Assembly: GCA_024704765.1 (NCBI GenBank)
Contig: JAKMXF010000332.1
Span: 918,984 to 982,983 of the forward strand
DNA from: Oopsacas minuta
Lineage: Eukaryota > Porifera > Hexactinellida > Lyssacinosida > Leucopsacidae
DNA length: 64,000 nt
Reading direction: 5' to 3'
Within the stretch, counting starts at the first letter, position 1; each line of letters starts with the position of its first letter. Both the position numbers and the translations under genes were made by a program. The notes under the pieces are model-generated. The model was not told where the DNA came from, did no database searches, and worked only from the letters and a program-made list of their open reading frames with translations. Below are positions 21,612 through 33,640 of this stretch, in pieces.

Positions 21612-22366
21612 CAGAGGACGGCCAGCTTTGAGCCTGCGGGCCAAATTGAAGTATTTGGTTTATTACCCGTCCGATCAAAACAGACTTTTATACGAACGAA
21701 CCAACTATCGAATTATCGTATTGCAATTCAAATAATATCTATTTTATGTTAAAATATTTGGCATAATTTCCTATTCATATTTTAGTTACCTATCATAACC
21801 TATTCAATTCTCTGAACAGAGGCACAAATTCTTATCAGATTATTGTCGTATATAACTATCAACCGTTGCAAATAAATAACTGGACCAAGTGGGAGAATTC
21901 TCTGGACATTTCTAACGCGGTCGCAATCAAATTTTTCATCCACTTCCAGCTCGCTCGTATTATACAAATACTATAAAATGTATTGAATCATTTAGATAAA
22001 CTATTACAATGGAAAGAGTTTGTGTTCAGGCATAATCAGTGGATAATGTGGACGTCAAGATCATACCAGTCATATACATATTCAAGAATATTTATGGATA
22101 ATTGGACAAAAAACACATCTATTAATTGATCAATGGAGTCGCTACTCCCAAGCGCTTCGTTATAACTTTAGTTAACGATATAGTATATTATATAAGTTAG
22201 TGGTATTATTTTGAATGTACATAAAATGGTACTGTAAGCTAACTGAATATCATATCCATCATATCAAATCATAGCAAATGAAATAAATGATTTGACAATT
22301 CCACAAGGCTGAATAAATCTGCGTTCAGGATATTCCGCTTAGCGGGTCTAGGGTAATCAACCCCTG
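21612..22366. mobile_element. non-autonomous hAT element
   Basis: The ends are CAGAGGACGGCCAGC and, inverted, CAGGGGTTGATTACC. The flanking 8-mers ctctaaaa (21604-21611) and ctctaaga (22367-22374) match at seven of eight positions. The GC-rich 'gcctgcgggcc' inside the left end is typical of hAT MITEs. No transposase was seen in the 755 bp. Confidence 0.7.
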
Positions 22367-22725
22367 CTCTAAGATGACTGGGTTTCAGGATTACGTTACA
22401 TTTGTAAGAGTAATAATAGCAAAATGTATTACAAAGGTATGCAAAGTCTGACATATAGAAAAAATTGGATACTGATTGGACAATAACTTTAAGAATTATC
22501 GATTTTAATTAGATATTCAGAAATATTGGCGACCTTTTTCTTTATTATTGTAACTCTAGCCACTTTTGTATTGCGAATATTTTAGATATTTTGTGTATAA
22601 GTATCTTTGGATCATTTCATATCACTTTGAAGTGAATATCCAATATTTAACGTTTTCTAACACATCAAAAAATGCCACATTTTATCAAATTTATGCTTGC
22701 TAAACACATATTTTGCAACCATCCT

Positions 22726-22770
22726 GAGATTTCTTTATACTTAATTGTTTATTAAGTATAAAGAAATTTC
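22726..22770. other. AT-rich hairpin
   Basis: 'atttctttatacttaat' pairs perfectly with 'attaagtataaagaaat' across tgttt (22729-22767). Three more base pairs extend it with one mismatch. A flanking ~900-bp stretch (22367-23282) shows no gene. Confidence 0.7.
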
Positions 22771-23282
22771 AACAAATGTGTAACACAATTATCCGTGCAT
22801 CAATCTACTTAAGTTTATGTACTGTATAGGTGTTATAATCACAGATATACTGCTCTTCTGAATTTCAGTAATTATTTCAAAGTGGAATTATCCAAATAAT
22901 CATGAAACATCTCTATAGAAATTGGATGAATATCCAGTATATAATCTGCGAACATAATAACGAATTATCTATAAATTCAGATTTTTCTATTTGGTCATCA
23001 CTCAATGTTTAATAATATTTCACAATTTCAATGAGTATATAATGCAATTATTGTTTTATCAGCTATTGTTTGGCCTGTTTATATATCCATTGTAATTACT
23101 TGACGAACTCAAACTTTTCTATCTATAAGTTTTATGGAATTCATTATCTGTGTATAAAATAATATGATTATACTTAAGTTGTCATTATGTTTACTTGTTT
23201 GCATAAATTTATCCTAAACAAGCGATAAATCACATATTGAACTTGTTAACTCACGTAGTAATCTAAATAACCATTGTATATA

Positions 23283-23449
23283 CAGTAGAACTCGGATAAG
23301 GTGTACTCCCTCGGGAAATGAAATTTTCTTAAGAATGTCTTATCCGAGTATTCTTCTCATACTATTTGTACAAGAATTGATAAACCGTCGGGAGAAACTA
23401 GGTACTAACCGAGAGTACGTCTTAAGCCGAGTGGTAATGATTTCTACTG
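23283..23449. mobile_element. pogo/Tigger-like MITE abutting NDUFS3
   Basis: The ends are CAGTAGAACTCGG and, inverted, CAGTAGAAATCAT. TA duplications lie at 23281-23282 and 23450-23451. The inner 'CTCGGCTTAAG' block is shared with the MITE at 456-573. It ends 23 bp before the NDUFS3 ATG. An in-frame N-terminal extension of NDUFS3 reads through this MITE and is therefore not native protein. Confidence 0.8.
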
Positions 23450-23472
23450 TAATCTTTTTTATAGTTTTTTAT

Positions 23473-24177
23473 ATGTTGATACTCCCTCTACGAGTATTTT
23501 CCCGTTTGAAACCGATCTGTTTTTCCCGATATTCATCAATTGTTTTCCGAAATTCACTTACTCTTTCAACCTCTCGTGGTAAATATTTCTCAGGAAATTC
23601 TCTCTCTATTTATGGCTCATTTGTGCAAGAAATGTTGCCGCGATTTGTTCAACAAACTCGCCTGTCGAATGAACATGAATTAGAGATATTAATTGACCCG
23701 GATGGTGTTATTCCTGTTTTGATGTTTCTCCGTGATAATCACAATTGTCAATTTTGTCAGCTTTTGGATATTACAGCGTTAGATATTCCTACAAGGAAAT
23801 TCAGGTTTGAAATTGTTTATATTTTGCTTTCAATACAATTCAACGCTCGCATTAGAGTAAAGACTTATACTGATGAGTTGACTGCAATGGATTCTGTAAC
23901 TTCCTTGTATACTTCTGCTAATTGGGCAGAGAGAGAATTGTGGGACATGTTTGGTATATTCTTTAATGATCACCCAGATCTGAGAAGAATTTTGACAGAT
24001 TATGGTTTTGAGGGTCATCCATTTAGGAAAGATTTCCCGTTGTCTGGTTTTGTAGAAGTTCGGTATGATGCTGAGGTGAAAAGAGTGGTGTGTGAACCTT
24101 TAGAATTAAGTCAAGAATTCAGAAAATTCGAACTACTTGCACCTTGGGAACAATTCTCAAAGCACTCCAGATTGTGA
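23473..24177 (+). CDS. NDUFS3: NADH dehydrogenase (ubiquinone) iron-sulfur protein 3, complex I 30-kDa subunit
   Basis: NDUFS3 is a core subunit of the peripheral arm of mitochondrial complex I. The ATG at 23473 gives 234 residues. Residues 1-~45 form a mitochondrial presequence ([19 protein letters not shown], basic, hydroxylated, no acids). The fold is continuous from [12 protein letters not shown] through [14 protein letters not shown] and [13 protein letters not shown]. The family signature lies at residues ~153-190 ([34 protein letters not shown]), and [13 protein letters not shown] is near the C-terminus. An upstream in-frame ATG (23335) lies inside the MITE and is rejected. The gene has no intron in its coding part. 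A polypyrimidine-AG (ttttttatag, AG at 23463-23464) sits 8 nt before the ATG, so a 5'-UTR intron or spliced-leader acceptor is possible. The C-terminus is about 20 residues shorter than in human. Confidence 0.95.
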   Translation: MLILPLRVFSRLKPICFSRYSSIVFRNSLTLSTSRGKYFSGNSLSIYGSFVQEMLPRFVQQTRLSNEHELEILIDPDGVIPVLMFLRDNHNCQFCQLLDITALDIPTRKFRFEIVYILLSIQFNARIRVKTYTDELTAMDSVTSLYTSANWAERELWDMFGIFFNDHPDLRRILTDYGFEGHPFRKDFPLSGFVEVRYDAEVKRVVCEPLELSQEFRKFELLAPWEQFSKHSRL

Positions 24178-24448
24178 AGATTACCTACGAGTACTCATGT
24201 AGATAGTTTCATACATGGTGCAATATGATTTTCATTATATCTATATGTATTATCCGAAAACTGCAAGTTGTACTTTGCAGGATACATATAACTAACATAT
24301 ATATACATTACCCTTCGTTATAAATTTAAGTATAATTGTTACGGTAACATTGATATTTATCTTAGCAAGCAATATTTCCTTCATCTGAGTAGCTCGCCAC
24401 ATAATAATATCTTCGTGCCCGTGGAAATGACACTTCGTGTGCGTCTTG

Positions 24449-24454
24449 AATAAA
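24449..24454 (+). promoter_or_regulatory. poly(A) signal of NDUFS3
   Basis: An AATAAA lies ~270 nt after the stop codon; no earlier canonical signal was noticed. Confidence 0.45.
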
Positions 24455-25924
24455 AATGGGTCTATCCTATGTTTATTCGTTTGAACCCTAATTATTGTTT
24501 GTTCGAATTAATTGAGCAACCGTTATGGCATCGGACCGGATGCTAATTTGTCCGAATGGGCTAAATCTTTCACGTTCCGACATTTTTTACCATTATAATT
24601 TATATTGCCTCTCAAAAGTGATAGACAATATAGTCGCTAATCTCTCGTATCACTTTGACAAGTAACAGAACTGAAGGTTATGAAATTGAAGAATTTCATT
24701 TATTTTCGTATGTGCCATTTAACGTTACGTAGCCCTTCCAAATGTGGAGGGGGCAACAACAATGTTGCACCCTGTATGTTGTCTGATTGCATCATTTATT
24801 GTAGGCTTAGCTATACATAATATGCTTCGTTAAAAATGTATGAATTGAGATTACCGTATTTCCTTGACTAGTAGTCAGGGCGATTATTTATTTCAAGCCC
24901 CTTATTAGGGAAGTTACGATCTTGGTAAACATGTAAACTCTGCATAATCATACCTATTGATGTATGTCATGTGTTTTGATCATAACTAACAGTATATACA
25001 CCAATACCCGGGGAATAAATATTCATTGTAGGCTGTTATGATTCTTAGCATCCCTCAAGGGCGATATTCGGAGAGTTACTATTCAAGGAAGTAAGGTATA
25101 TGATACAAAAACACTTCAAATTTGCCACCCCATCCACTTGTGATAGGTTTTATGTTCAGTAGATATGCTTTATAATTTAATGGAACCGATAAAGTATGGT
25201 CTCCCAGACTGCCACGTTTGAACTCCCCATTACGAAAAATAATTTTAATTTTGTAATCTTATCACCTTCTGCAAATGTTCATGTTTTTGGATAGGGAATA
25301 TTCATTTTCACTGCTTGAATTATGCCGGACCATCTAATAAGTCAACGAGATATGCTCTGCATAATTCGAAATATACATAATGGTGTAACACGGACCCGTA
25401 GAATTCAATATGCTAGCAGAATTGTTACATCTCAATGAGTTTTGCGCAATTAGGAATTGAATATGTAATTAGTTCATTAGTTATTTTATGAGCCACTTGT
25501 GGCTATAAAAGATCTTATTATAAAAATTTTTCAAGGATTTAGGCAGGATAATTGATCAATCAGGTTTGAGGGTTTATCATTTAGTATCATATTGGATTAC
25601 AGTTGATACACCATAGGCTATTTAGGAATATACCGTAAGATAATATGTTTGATATTTTTTGGTTCCACAAAGCTACAATACATTGACATATTACAATGCA
25701 ATTAATCAGTATATATATATATATCCACTACACACTTCGCTTGCTAGGTCATTGCACAACTGCTTAGCGCTCCAGATTAGCTTAAGTATTAATGAAACAG
25801 TTAAATTTTATTCTGTTTTTTGGTCGCAACGCTACAGAATATCCTCACTACCATGTGTCCCATATTCACAAAATAGCTGATATTTTAAGATTATATTATC
25901 CATTGCCTATCCAAATTACATTCA
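24455..25924. other. no gene seen
   Basis: AT-rich with a (TA)n microsatellite near 25710. Short frames such as 25659-25880 have no support. Confidence 0.5.
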
Positions 25925-26290
25925 ATGGCCTTCTGTGGTGACACTGAAGATGCTGTGTCGCTTTGGTATAGTACTCTCTGCACTTCATCCCTCTGTTATT
26001 ATTAGGAAATTCTGAAAATTTTGATTGTTTTGTACAGTCATGATGCGTAATAATCCCATGATAAGCTAGCTTTTGGTTATAATTATGACGTCAGTGCATT
26101 TGTCCTGATGAAGGGCACCTGTGATTCAAATTCAAAGGTCTATCATGTATATTGACTCGACAGTAGGTAATAATGTGATTTTTCAAAAATCCAAAATGGT
26201 GACAATAACGTTGTAATTTCGTTATAGGTGTGAATTTCGTCCAACACTCGAACTTGTCCATAGCAGGTTGCTCCTCGAGGTATACATTAT
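25925..26290 (-). repeat. dispersed repeat family A, copy 2
   Basis: Reverse orientation: 'ctgtggtgacac', 'cagtcatgatgcgtaataat' and 'gtgtgaatttcgtccaacac' are in the same order as in copy 1. Confidence 0.6.
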
Positions 26291-26448
26291 TCTCCAAATT
26301 GACGGCCCCTTTGAGTATTTTAATATAGATATATTTAGGACAATGTAATTCACAAATATACCTATATGGCATATATATTATTGAATTATTTTGTAATTTC
26401 AACCCTTTGTAGCTGTGACAGCAAATATCTTTTGCTAATTTGTTCCTT

Positions 26449-26950
26449 TGTATTCATAAAAACAACAATATATTTACATATGAGAAATATGAAAATGCGA
26501 AATTCAAATTCAGCGTACTCAGTTATCCTTGTGTATCCGTTTAGAGCAAGCCTATTCATTAAACTACAATATAGTTACCTTCCACGGACAAACTAACAGA
26601 CTAACAATAATTGAGATTTAATAATATAGAAGTTGTTTACAATATCATATTCGGACTCAACACACTCGATTACTTCACTATACCTATTGAAACCATGTTT
26701 CTACCACAATTTTGAAATTTGTTTACTTTATATTCATAAAAACAACAATAAATTTACATATGAGAAACTTTAATGCGAAATTATGATTCAGCGTACTTAG
26801 TTACCCTGGGTAGCCGTTTAGAGCAAGCTTGTGCGGATATTTGAGATTTGAATAATTTATTTGTTTACTATATATTCATAAAAACAATAGTAAATTACAT
26901 ATGATTATCCAAAAGTGAGAAATTCAGCATGCTCGACACATTTAGTGAAG
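26449..26950 (+). repeat. three direct copies of a ~100-bp unit
   Basis: 'ttcataaaaacaacaat' followed by 'atttacatatgagaaa', 'gcgaaatt', 'cagcgtact' and 'tagagcaagc' appears at ~26453, ~26733 and ~26874, the last copy being partial. Between and after the units are 'acaaactaacagactaacaa' (26588) and a similar purine-rich tract at ~27017. That pattern suggests duplicated retroelement ends. Confidence 0.55.
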
Positions 26951-27124
26951 TTTTATTTGAATTCGATTTACTTCCTTGATAAACACGTATACCGTAAATC
27001 CTTTCCTTGACAACGGACAAATAAACAAACAGACAAACAAGAATTGAGGTTAAATATTATAAATATACAGATTAATTGCTTTTGAATAATAGAGATGTAT
27101 GTATGTACGTATATATTTATATAT

Positions 27125-27500
27125 ATACATGTTTGTATGTCCAGAATTGATTAAAGAACTAGCGGACCCCCAAGGCTGATTTTTGGCATTCAGGGGTATT
27201 TGGGCCTGGCTCGGACAAGTTCGAATCTTGGATGAAAATCACACCTATGACAAAATTATGTGGTCATTGTCACCTTTTTGATTTTCAAAAATCACATTAC
27301 TCGCCACTGCTCAGCCAATAAACATGGAAGTTTTAAATTTTAATCACAGGTATACCTCAATATGCCAAATATCCTGACGTCATCACTTTGACCAAATGCT
27401 AACTGGGGATAATTATATGTCATCATGACTGTACAAAAGCTCTAAATTTCCCTAATTTCGAATTTTTGAGAATTTTATAAAGCAGGCACAGTGGGTTACT
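27125..27500 (+). repeat. dispersed repeat family A, copy 3
   Basis: It runs from 'gtatgtccagaattgatt' through 'ggcctggctcggacaagttc' and 'gtcatcatgactgtac'. It ends at CACAGTGGGTTA (27487), a sequence also found at 2766 and one base different from the RAG1-like transposon end. Confidence 0.6.
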
Positions 27501-28387
27501 AGAGTGAATTCTGCAAAATTTCTTAAAATTGATTAGCACGTGAAATATTATACGCATTCATTGAGGAACATATGGAAATTGTATGCATCGCTCATTTTTC
27601 TGTTATTATGGATATCAGATTATATATTTGGTTATAGAATAGGGCTATAAATATATATTTTAAAAAATTATTAATTGGTAACCCATCTGGTTTAAAATAT
27701 TCTTCAAACTATGGAGATTATGGGAAATTTTCTAGTTTCCAGTGTGAAATTCCACCCTAATCTATTGCAGTATAGCGAAGTTATTAAACTATATACATAT
27801 TCGCAAACTAACTATGTAAAACAATACCTAGTCACTTGGGCTAAAATAAAATATTTCAAGTTTGATTTAAATAATCCAATTATATAGTCTCTATTACCTA
27901 CTATCAGTCAAAAGAAACTAAAGAAGTGATTAAAAACAAATATCTAGTGAATATATGCCGCTCTAACTGATGGTTGAGAGGGGAGAAAGTCGGATGCTGC
28001 CCTGTTATTCATTATTGCTATAAAATATTTTAAGAAAACACGAAAAATTTAATTCAGAAAAATGTGAAATTTCAAAAAAATGTCAACAGGTTCAGATAGA
28101 AATCGAAAGATGGTCACCGTCGCGTAATTTCGCGCTCCCCTGGAAATTATGTTAAATTAAAGCTAATGGATTTAGCTTTCATTTAAAACATTAATCATTT
28201 GCCCACGGTATATTTCTGCACTATATCTACAAAATACAATTTGTCCTAACACGCCGAAAACTAATGGAAACTATTTTGCGAAATTTCTTCAGTACTGAGA
28301 ACCAAGATACATGAAAGAAATACATCTAAGTGCATATATTCAACATTGAAATAACAAAATTTGCTTACTGTCACTTTACTACAATTA
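27501..28387. other. no gene seen
   Basis: AT-rich stretch without recognised elements. Confidence 0.5.
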
Positions 28388-29850
28388 CACTTGTGTGGGT
28401 ACTACAAATATTATGTGCTATTTGGCCTCAATGAATATACATTCCATTAGAGCAGAATTACTCAACTATCTGATGACATTGAAGTCTCTAAATTTGTCTG
28501 ACTATGTTTTAGAGGGTGGGGATTTAGTTAAAACAAAATTATTCAGATCTGTATACATCAAAATTTTACCCTTATTCCATTCATTTGCCCACTGCACTAC
28601 ATCATTATAAGGTTGAAGTCTCATTAAATGATATCATAATATTTACATGCTCAAATAGATAATTAATTACACACACCACCTTATCCTTTTGTAATAGCTG
28701 ATCAATTATTAATTCGTAAAACCTTCTTGACCTGGCTTTCATATTGGAAAAATTGACTTTGATATCCATCTAACAGTTCAAGAAATAATATCAGTCCTCA
28801 TTCTTGAGGAAGATTGGAAACTTTTGTATTCTCGATGGTCTATAAAATTTCTAAGAGCTTCAAGAAAAGTAAAAAGTCAGTAAATAAACAAGACGGGAGT
28901 GGTGGGGTGTTAATATTCCATGAAGGATTGTGAAACCTCAGGTTACCAGTAAGCATATTCGCTCTGGTATTGATTTCGAATTCAAAATCGAACCAGAAAT
29001 TGAGAGGAGAAAGTCCTTAGACGAGCTTCAAATCAGGTTGGATCAGATTGGGATATTAAGTTCTATCCGCCAATAAGCATCACTTGAAAATATTCCAGTT
29101 ATTCCGTATATTGCAATGCTCTAGTATATTGTAGCAATTAAATCTGGTTGAAATATATTGCAAACATTGCCTGGAAAATCTATACTGGAGAAGAATTAGA
29201 ATATGTAATGAGAAGGTTTCCCCTTAATGTTACTTTTATAGATTATTATCTTAAACTGGGAAGGATCAAATAAACAGAGCAGAGGCATTATCTTAAATCT
29301 GATGGTGTAAATCTGTCTACTTGGGAACAAATTCCCTTGTTCAGAAACTCTATTGCTCTATTGTACCAACATTTAATTGGTATACAAATAATTCAAACCT
29401 TTAGGTATTTATCATACATCTCTCATGTAACTTCTCTCTTTAATCCAATAATGGAAATGTGACAACCCAAGTACCAGCACCACACTGTTATCCTTTAAAT
29501 TTCCAAGTAAAACATGGGGTAGATTGTTCCTGAACCCTTCTTCATCTAACCTCCTTTCTGACTGGAATATTAACCGTTCATACACATAATTTTCATATTA
29601 CCACCGATTTAGGTTTCGGAACTTCTGGGAAAATTGACATCTAAATTCAGCCTTTTCCAATCAACCAGTTGCATTAATTTGTCGAAAAGAGAATATTGAC
29701 TTAGTAACAGAATTGTATCACTTAATCAACTCTGAAATCGGTTCATTTCACCATAATGGTTTTGATACCACAAATGGTCAACTCAATAGGTCGATTATAG
29801 CCTCAATATTCGATGGAAGATCATTGTCAGTGATGACATGAAAGGGTGAT
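28388..29850 (+). other. decayed coding-like stretch, unidentified
   Basis: Plus-strand frames separated by frequent stops contain protein-like runs such as IRSGIDFEFKIEPEIERRKS (~28959), TGEELEYVMRRFPLNV (~29190) and KSDGVNLSTWEQIPLFRN (~29295). Their composition is more complex than that of the surrounding DNA. I do not recognise a family. It may be an old mobile element or pseudogene. Confidence 0.3.
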
Positions 29851-29862
29851 CAGAGATTCATA

Positions 29863-30359
29863 CAGGGGATTGTAGGGGGGGCAAGTGCCCCCCCTCGAAA
29901 AAACCCACTTAAACAAAGAATTTTTAATAAATTTATTTAATATACAACAAAGAAACAGCAAGTCTATCAAATTCATCTAAACAACAATACGTCTTGGTTT
30001 ACTGTTCTAAATGTCAACGATTTTTCTAGATCAGTTTCCGTAAGCTCATTCAGTGACTCTATTGCTATTTTCATGTGATCAGATAGGCTGTCTAGTGACA
30101 GCTGGCTCCTTACTCTTGTCTTTATTTGTTTCAATTGTGAGAAACTCCTTTCCATAGAAGCAGTGCTCACAGGAAGAGTAGGGCATATTTCTCCCAGCTT
30201 GCTTAAATTTGGATAGAATGCTTTAATCGCATCGTTGATTACAAGTTCCTTTAGTTGAATAGTCATGTCATCCCGCGTAAAGTAGCAAGAAACTTCTTGT
30301 AACTTGTCCACTCTGAATGAAGATGGCTCGAAATGATTCTCTAGTACATTCTTCACCAC
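29863..30359 (-). pseudogene. hAT transposase C-terminal fragment and element end
   Basis: The minus-strand frame 30359-29973 ends in the hAT dimerisation block: CPTLPVSTASMERSFSQLK, then TRVRSQLSLDSLSDHMKI. This form is typical of ZMYM1-like hAT proteins. The lower end carries CAGGGGATTGTAGGGGGGGC at 29863, with a G7/C7 inverted pair (gggggggc aagt gccccccc), which looks like the terminal repeat of the element. The matching other end was not found. Confidence 0.7.
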
Positions 30360-30623
30360 TTAACTTTTCAGCAGGCTTCTCTGTGCCATAGTGGGCAAGG
30401 AGCACTTCTACTTAGTCTTTTCCATCAGAGCATAATGCAGTGGATTCAATGCTCGCAAACTGAATAGATTATAAAGGAAGAGCAGATGCACAGCTGTAGA
30501 TGAAGCGAAACGCCTCTCAATATTATCTCGAAGATGACAGATGAAATTCTATCTGGACCTGTTGGCATTTTTTGAAATTTCACATTTTTCTAAATTTCCC
30601 TTTTTTTGATTATTCTTAAAATA

Positions 30624-31700
30624 CAATCGGCGTTCAGAAAGTTCCCGACCCTACCCCATATTTTTGTAACTATACAGAATATGCATGTACCATTCTTATA
30701 TTTTCTCGAAATAATCACCATTAACGTCTATGACTCGTTGTAGACGTTCTAGCCATTTAAAAGAATACATTTTTATAGTATCCAGGCGGGATGTATTTTT
30801 TTAGGGATCTCCAAATTGCGTTCCCTAGGTCGATTCTGGTATCAAAATGGCTGCCTGCAATGTCCCTTTTCAACTTTGCAAAGAGCCAGAAATCACAATG
30901 AGCGAGGTCAGGTAAGTAAGGGGTGATCTAGCTCAACAACTTTCATTATATCCAACTCTGACTTTACGAGCTTGATTTTATGTGATCGTGCAATAATCGC
31001 ATGCCCCGCAGTCCAAACTTTGGCCTCCGCCCCCAGTAATGTTTATCTACTTCTGAGAGGCAACTGTTAGCATAAAGTCCCCGGTAGTTGTTTTCCTTTT
31101 GGTATTATAATCTGGGCAACTGGGCCATGTGCATCAAAGAAAATTGAGTACATGACCTTCTGATCTTTGAAGTCCGGCCTAGGATTGAGAGGAGGCGCCT
31201 CACCTTTTACGACCCATACCTTATTTCTTTCTTTGGATAGTGGCTCGTCGTATCTTATCCAAGTCTCGTCGCCAGTAATGATTTCTGCTAGCCATCTTGG
31301 ATCCTAGTATTTTTACTAGAGAGCATTTACTTGCACAAGTTACCCGACGGTCTTTTGGTCCTTTGTAAGGAAATGCGGTATCCATCTAGAACAATTTTTG
31401 CTAACTTTCAGCTCATCGATAAGTATGGAATGAACAGCTCCCGTTAAGATCCCTACACTCATAGCTATTTCCTCAACAGTGATTTGAGGATCTTCTTCCA
31501 CTCTCCAGCGAATTTCAGAGGTGTTACTGCTAGTGACGGCGGATCTGAGACCCCCGATTCGTTCCTCATCTTCCAGTGACTCTCGTCCTTCAAGAAACTG
31601 ATTGGCCCACTCCTTCACAATAGGTTATGGAAGGCTAGCATCTCCATTAACGATTTCCAAGTCAAAGAGAATATCTTTCGGGGCAATAACAAGAAGCGGG
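30624..31700 (-). pseudogene. decayed mariner transposase
   Basis: The minus-strand frame 31618-31340 gives the mariner N-terminal half: GRESLEDEERIGGLRSAVT, EEDPQITVEEIAMSVGI, HSILIDELKVSK and WIPHFLTKDQK. Further downstream on the same strand, in shifting frames, are TGDETWIRYDEP, a weak second-Asp region and DLAHCDFWLFAKLKRD. This agrees with DD34D order. One end near 30631 reads 'gttcagaaagttcccgaccc', a mariner-like terminus; the other end is missing. Confidence 0.7.
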
Positions 31701-31939
31701 GGAATTTTGATATAGGATGTTTGCTCGAATTTCAAATTTGAAACCATAAATACTGGAAAATACAAGATTAGTCATCAGAAGTAAATTGCATATTCTTGCT
31801 GAATAATGACAAGTCAAGTAATGAATCTAATTGTAACACCATTCATTAAGTTCTTTAATAGTCATTAAAAACAACGTTATATACTTTATACCAATTATTC
31901 AGCCCCAAAATGTATTTTACAATAACTTCAACTTAATTA

Positions 31940-33640
31940 ATGGCTAGTAGAAGATTCCCAAAATACAAGAACACTCCAATATTCCAGATAGTTTAGATGA
32001 CAAATTCAAAGCGAAATGTAAATATTGCCATGAAGAGATTTCAGGTTCTCTGAGGACAACAACAAACTTTATCAATTACATAAACGTTGCCATTCAATAA
32101 AGTATGAGGAATCCATTAGTCAAAAAGAAAAAAGACCGAAATTCAGCAGAAAGTTAACTTACTAGCCAAATTGGCTAAAGAGTATCCATCTCATGTTTCA
32201 CATCAATATTATGTTACAGATGAACTTATAAGCTTTGTCACTGGAGATCTGATGCCACTTTCGGTGAGAGAGCCAACAAAGGTTTCGCAATCTTATCTTT
32301 AAGTTAGTTATCAAATACCTAGCAGAAACCGTTTGTCGACTAAGCTATTAACAGAAAGCTCCAATGAGATACAACAACCACTTTTGAAAAAACTTGGACA
32401 AGTTAAAAGTATTGCTCTCATCACTGATCTCCGGTCAAACAGAAAAATGAAGCGCTACATAGGTATTACATGTCACTCACCTTTAACCGTCAAATAATTT
32501 ATAGTTGTGTGTCACAGGTTTTTAGGGAGGCATACCGCCTGTAATATTAATGAAATATTCCAGGAAATCATCGCTTCATTTAAAATACAGAATACAATCT
32601 CATCTATCATCACTGACAATGCTTACAGTATGGTGAATGCATTCAGCAACTTTGCTTGGATTTGTATGTCAATAGGAGGAATCCGATAATAGTGATATCA
32701 AGGATGATAATTCATTGAGTCAAATTTCCTGCTCTGCTTCCACCAGTTCGCAATTCTGGTTTCGCACACCCTGCAGCTGTTGGAAAAAGATGGTATTAAT
32801 AATGCTGATGTATTCACGTTGGCTATTTCAAAAGTATCTCAATTATATCATATATACACACTTGCATTCCTGCAGATATACCATTAAATGAAATCGGCCA
32901 CCGTCAAGTGTGCCCACTTGTTGGACTTCACAAATCATTATGATTAAATCACTTCTCTAGTTAGATATAGAAAAACTAAACACTCAAAACTGCAAAGTTA
33001 GCATTCTATGAACTCAACTCCTTTGGGGGATTTGCTTAAATTCTTTCTCCTTTTGGGGAAGCAACAAAGATTGCCTAGATTGAGAATGTAGTATCCTCCA
33101 GTTGGGTTATCCCATGCATTAGAGGCTTGCGAGTTCAAATGGTGACACTTTGCCGTAAAATATTCTAATGGCCATTTAAGAGAACTTACAGATTCACTCG
33201 AACGTCGCCTTTCTAAGTATGAATCTGGGGATATATACAAAATAGCTAGAACACTAGATTCTAGATTTAACCTTGAAGTGGTGCAAGGATAGAATGGCAA
33301 GGATCTCATAAAAGGTTAAATTTTTGTTTAGAGGGTTGAAGTTTAATTGAACAAGTATACCGTACCTGTGATATTCGAATGTCAGGATGAACTACCAATG
33401 TAAAAAGAACAAATTGACTTTTGTTTATGGAATCAGATGATGAAGAAGCAGCATTTACATATACTGATGAAACAGAACTGAGCGATTATCTCAACAAACC
33501 TAGCGTTCCACTAGTGCTGATGTTGCTGAAAATTGCTAAATATTTTCGAACCAACAGTTAGAGTTTGTGGTATGTGTTTTAACGACTTTTCAGTGTCGCT
33601 GGAAAGATTTATCGCCCCGATAGATGTAATCTATCTGGCA
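31940..33640 (+). pseudogene. decayed hAT transposase with BED finger
   Basis: Plus-strand pieces in order: a BED-type finger (CKYCHEEISGSLRTT, then an H-K-R-C-H run, ~32020); TACNINEIFQEIIASF with SSIITDNAYSMVNAFSNF (32545-32650), the hAT catalytic 'TTDNASN' block; and DIYKIARTLDSRFNLEVV (~33235), the 'ATLLDPRFK' block. Many stops and shifts break it. It runs opposite to the hAT fragment at 29863-30359 and is a separate copy. Confidence 0.65.

Noticed and set aside
23335-23472. In-frame N-terminal extension of NDUFS3 with hydrophobic stretch
   Set aside because: Most of it reads through a TA-flanked MITE (23283-23449). The internal ATG at 23473 gives a classical mitochondrial presequence.
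32998-33309. Minus-strand frame of 103 codons
   Set aside because: Antisense of the decayed hAT transposase.
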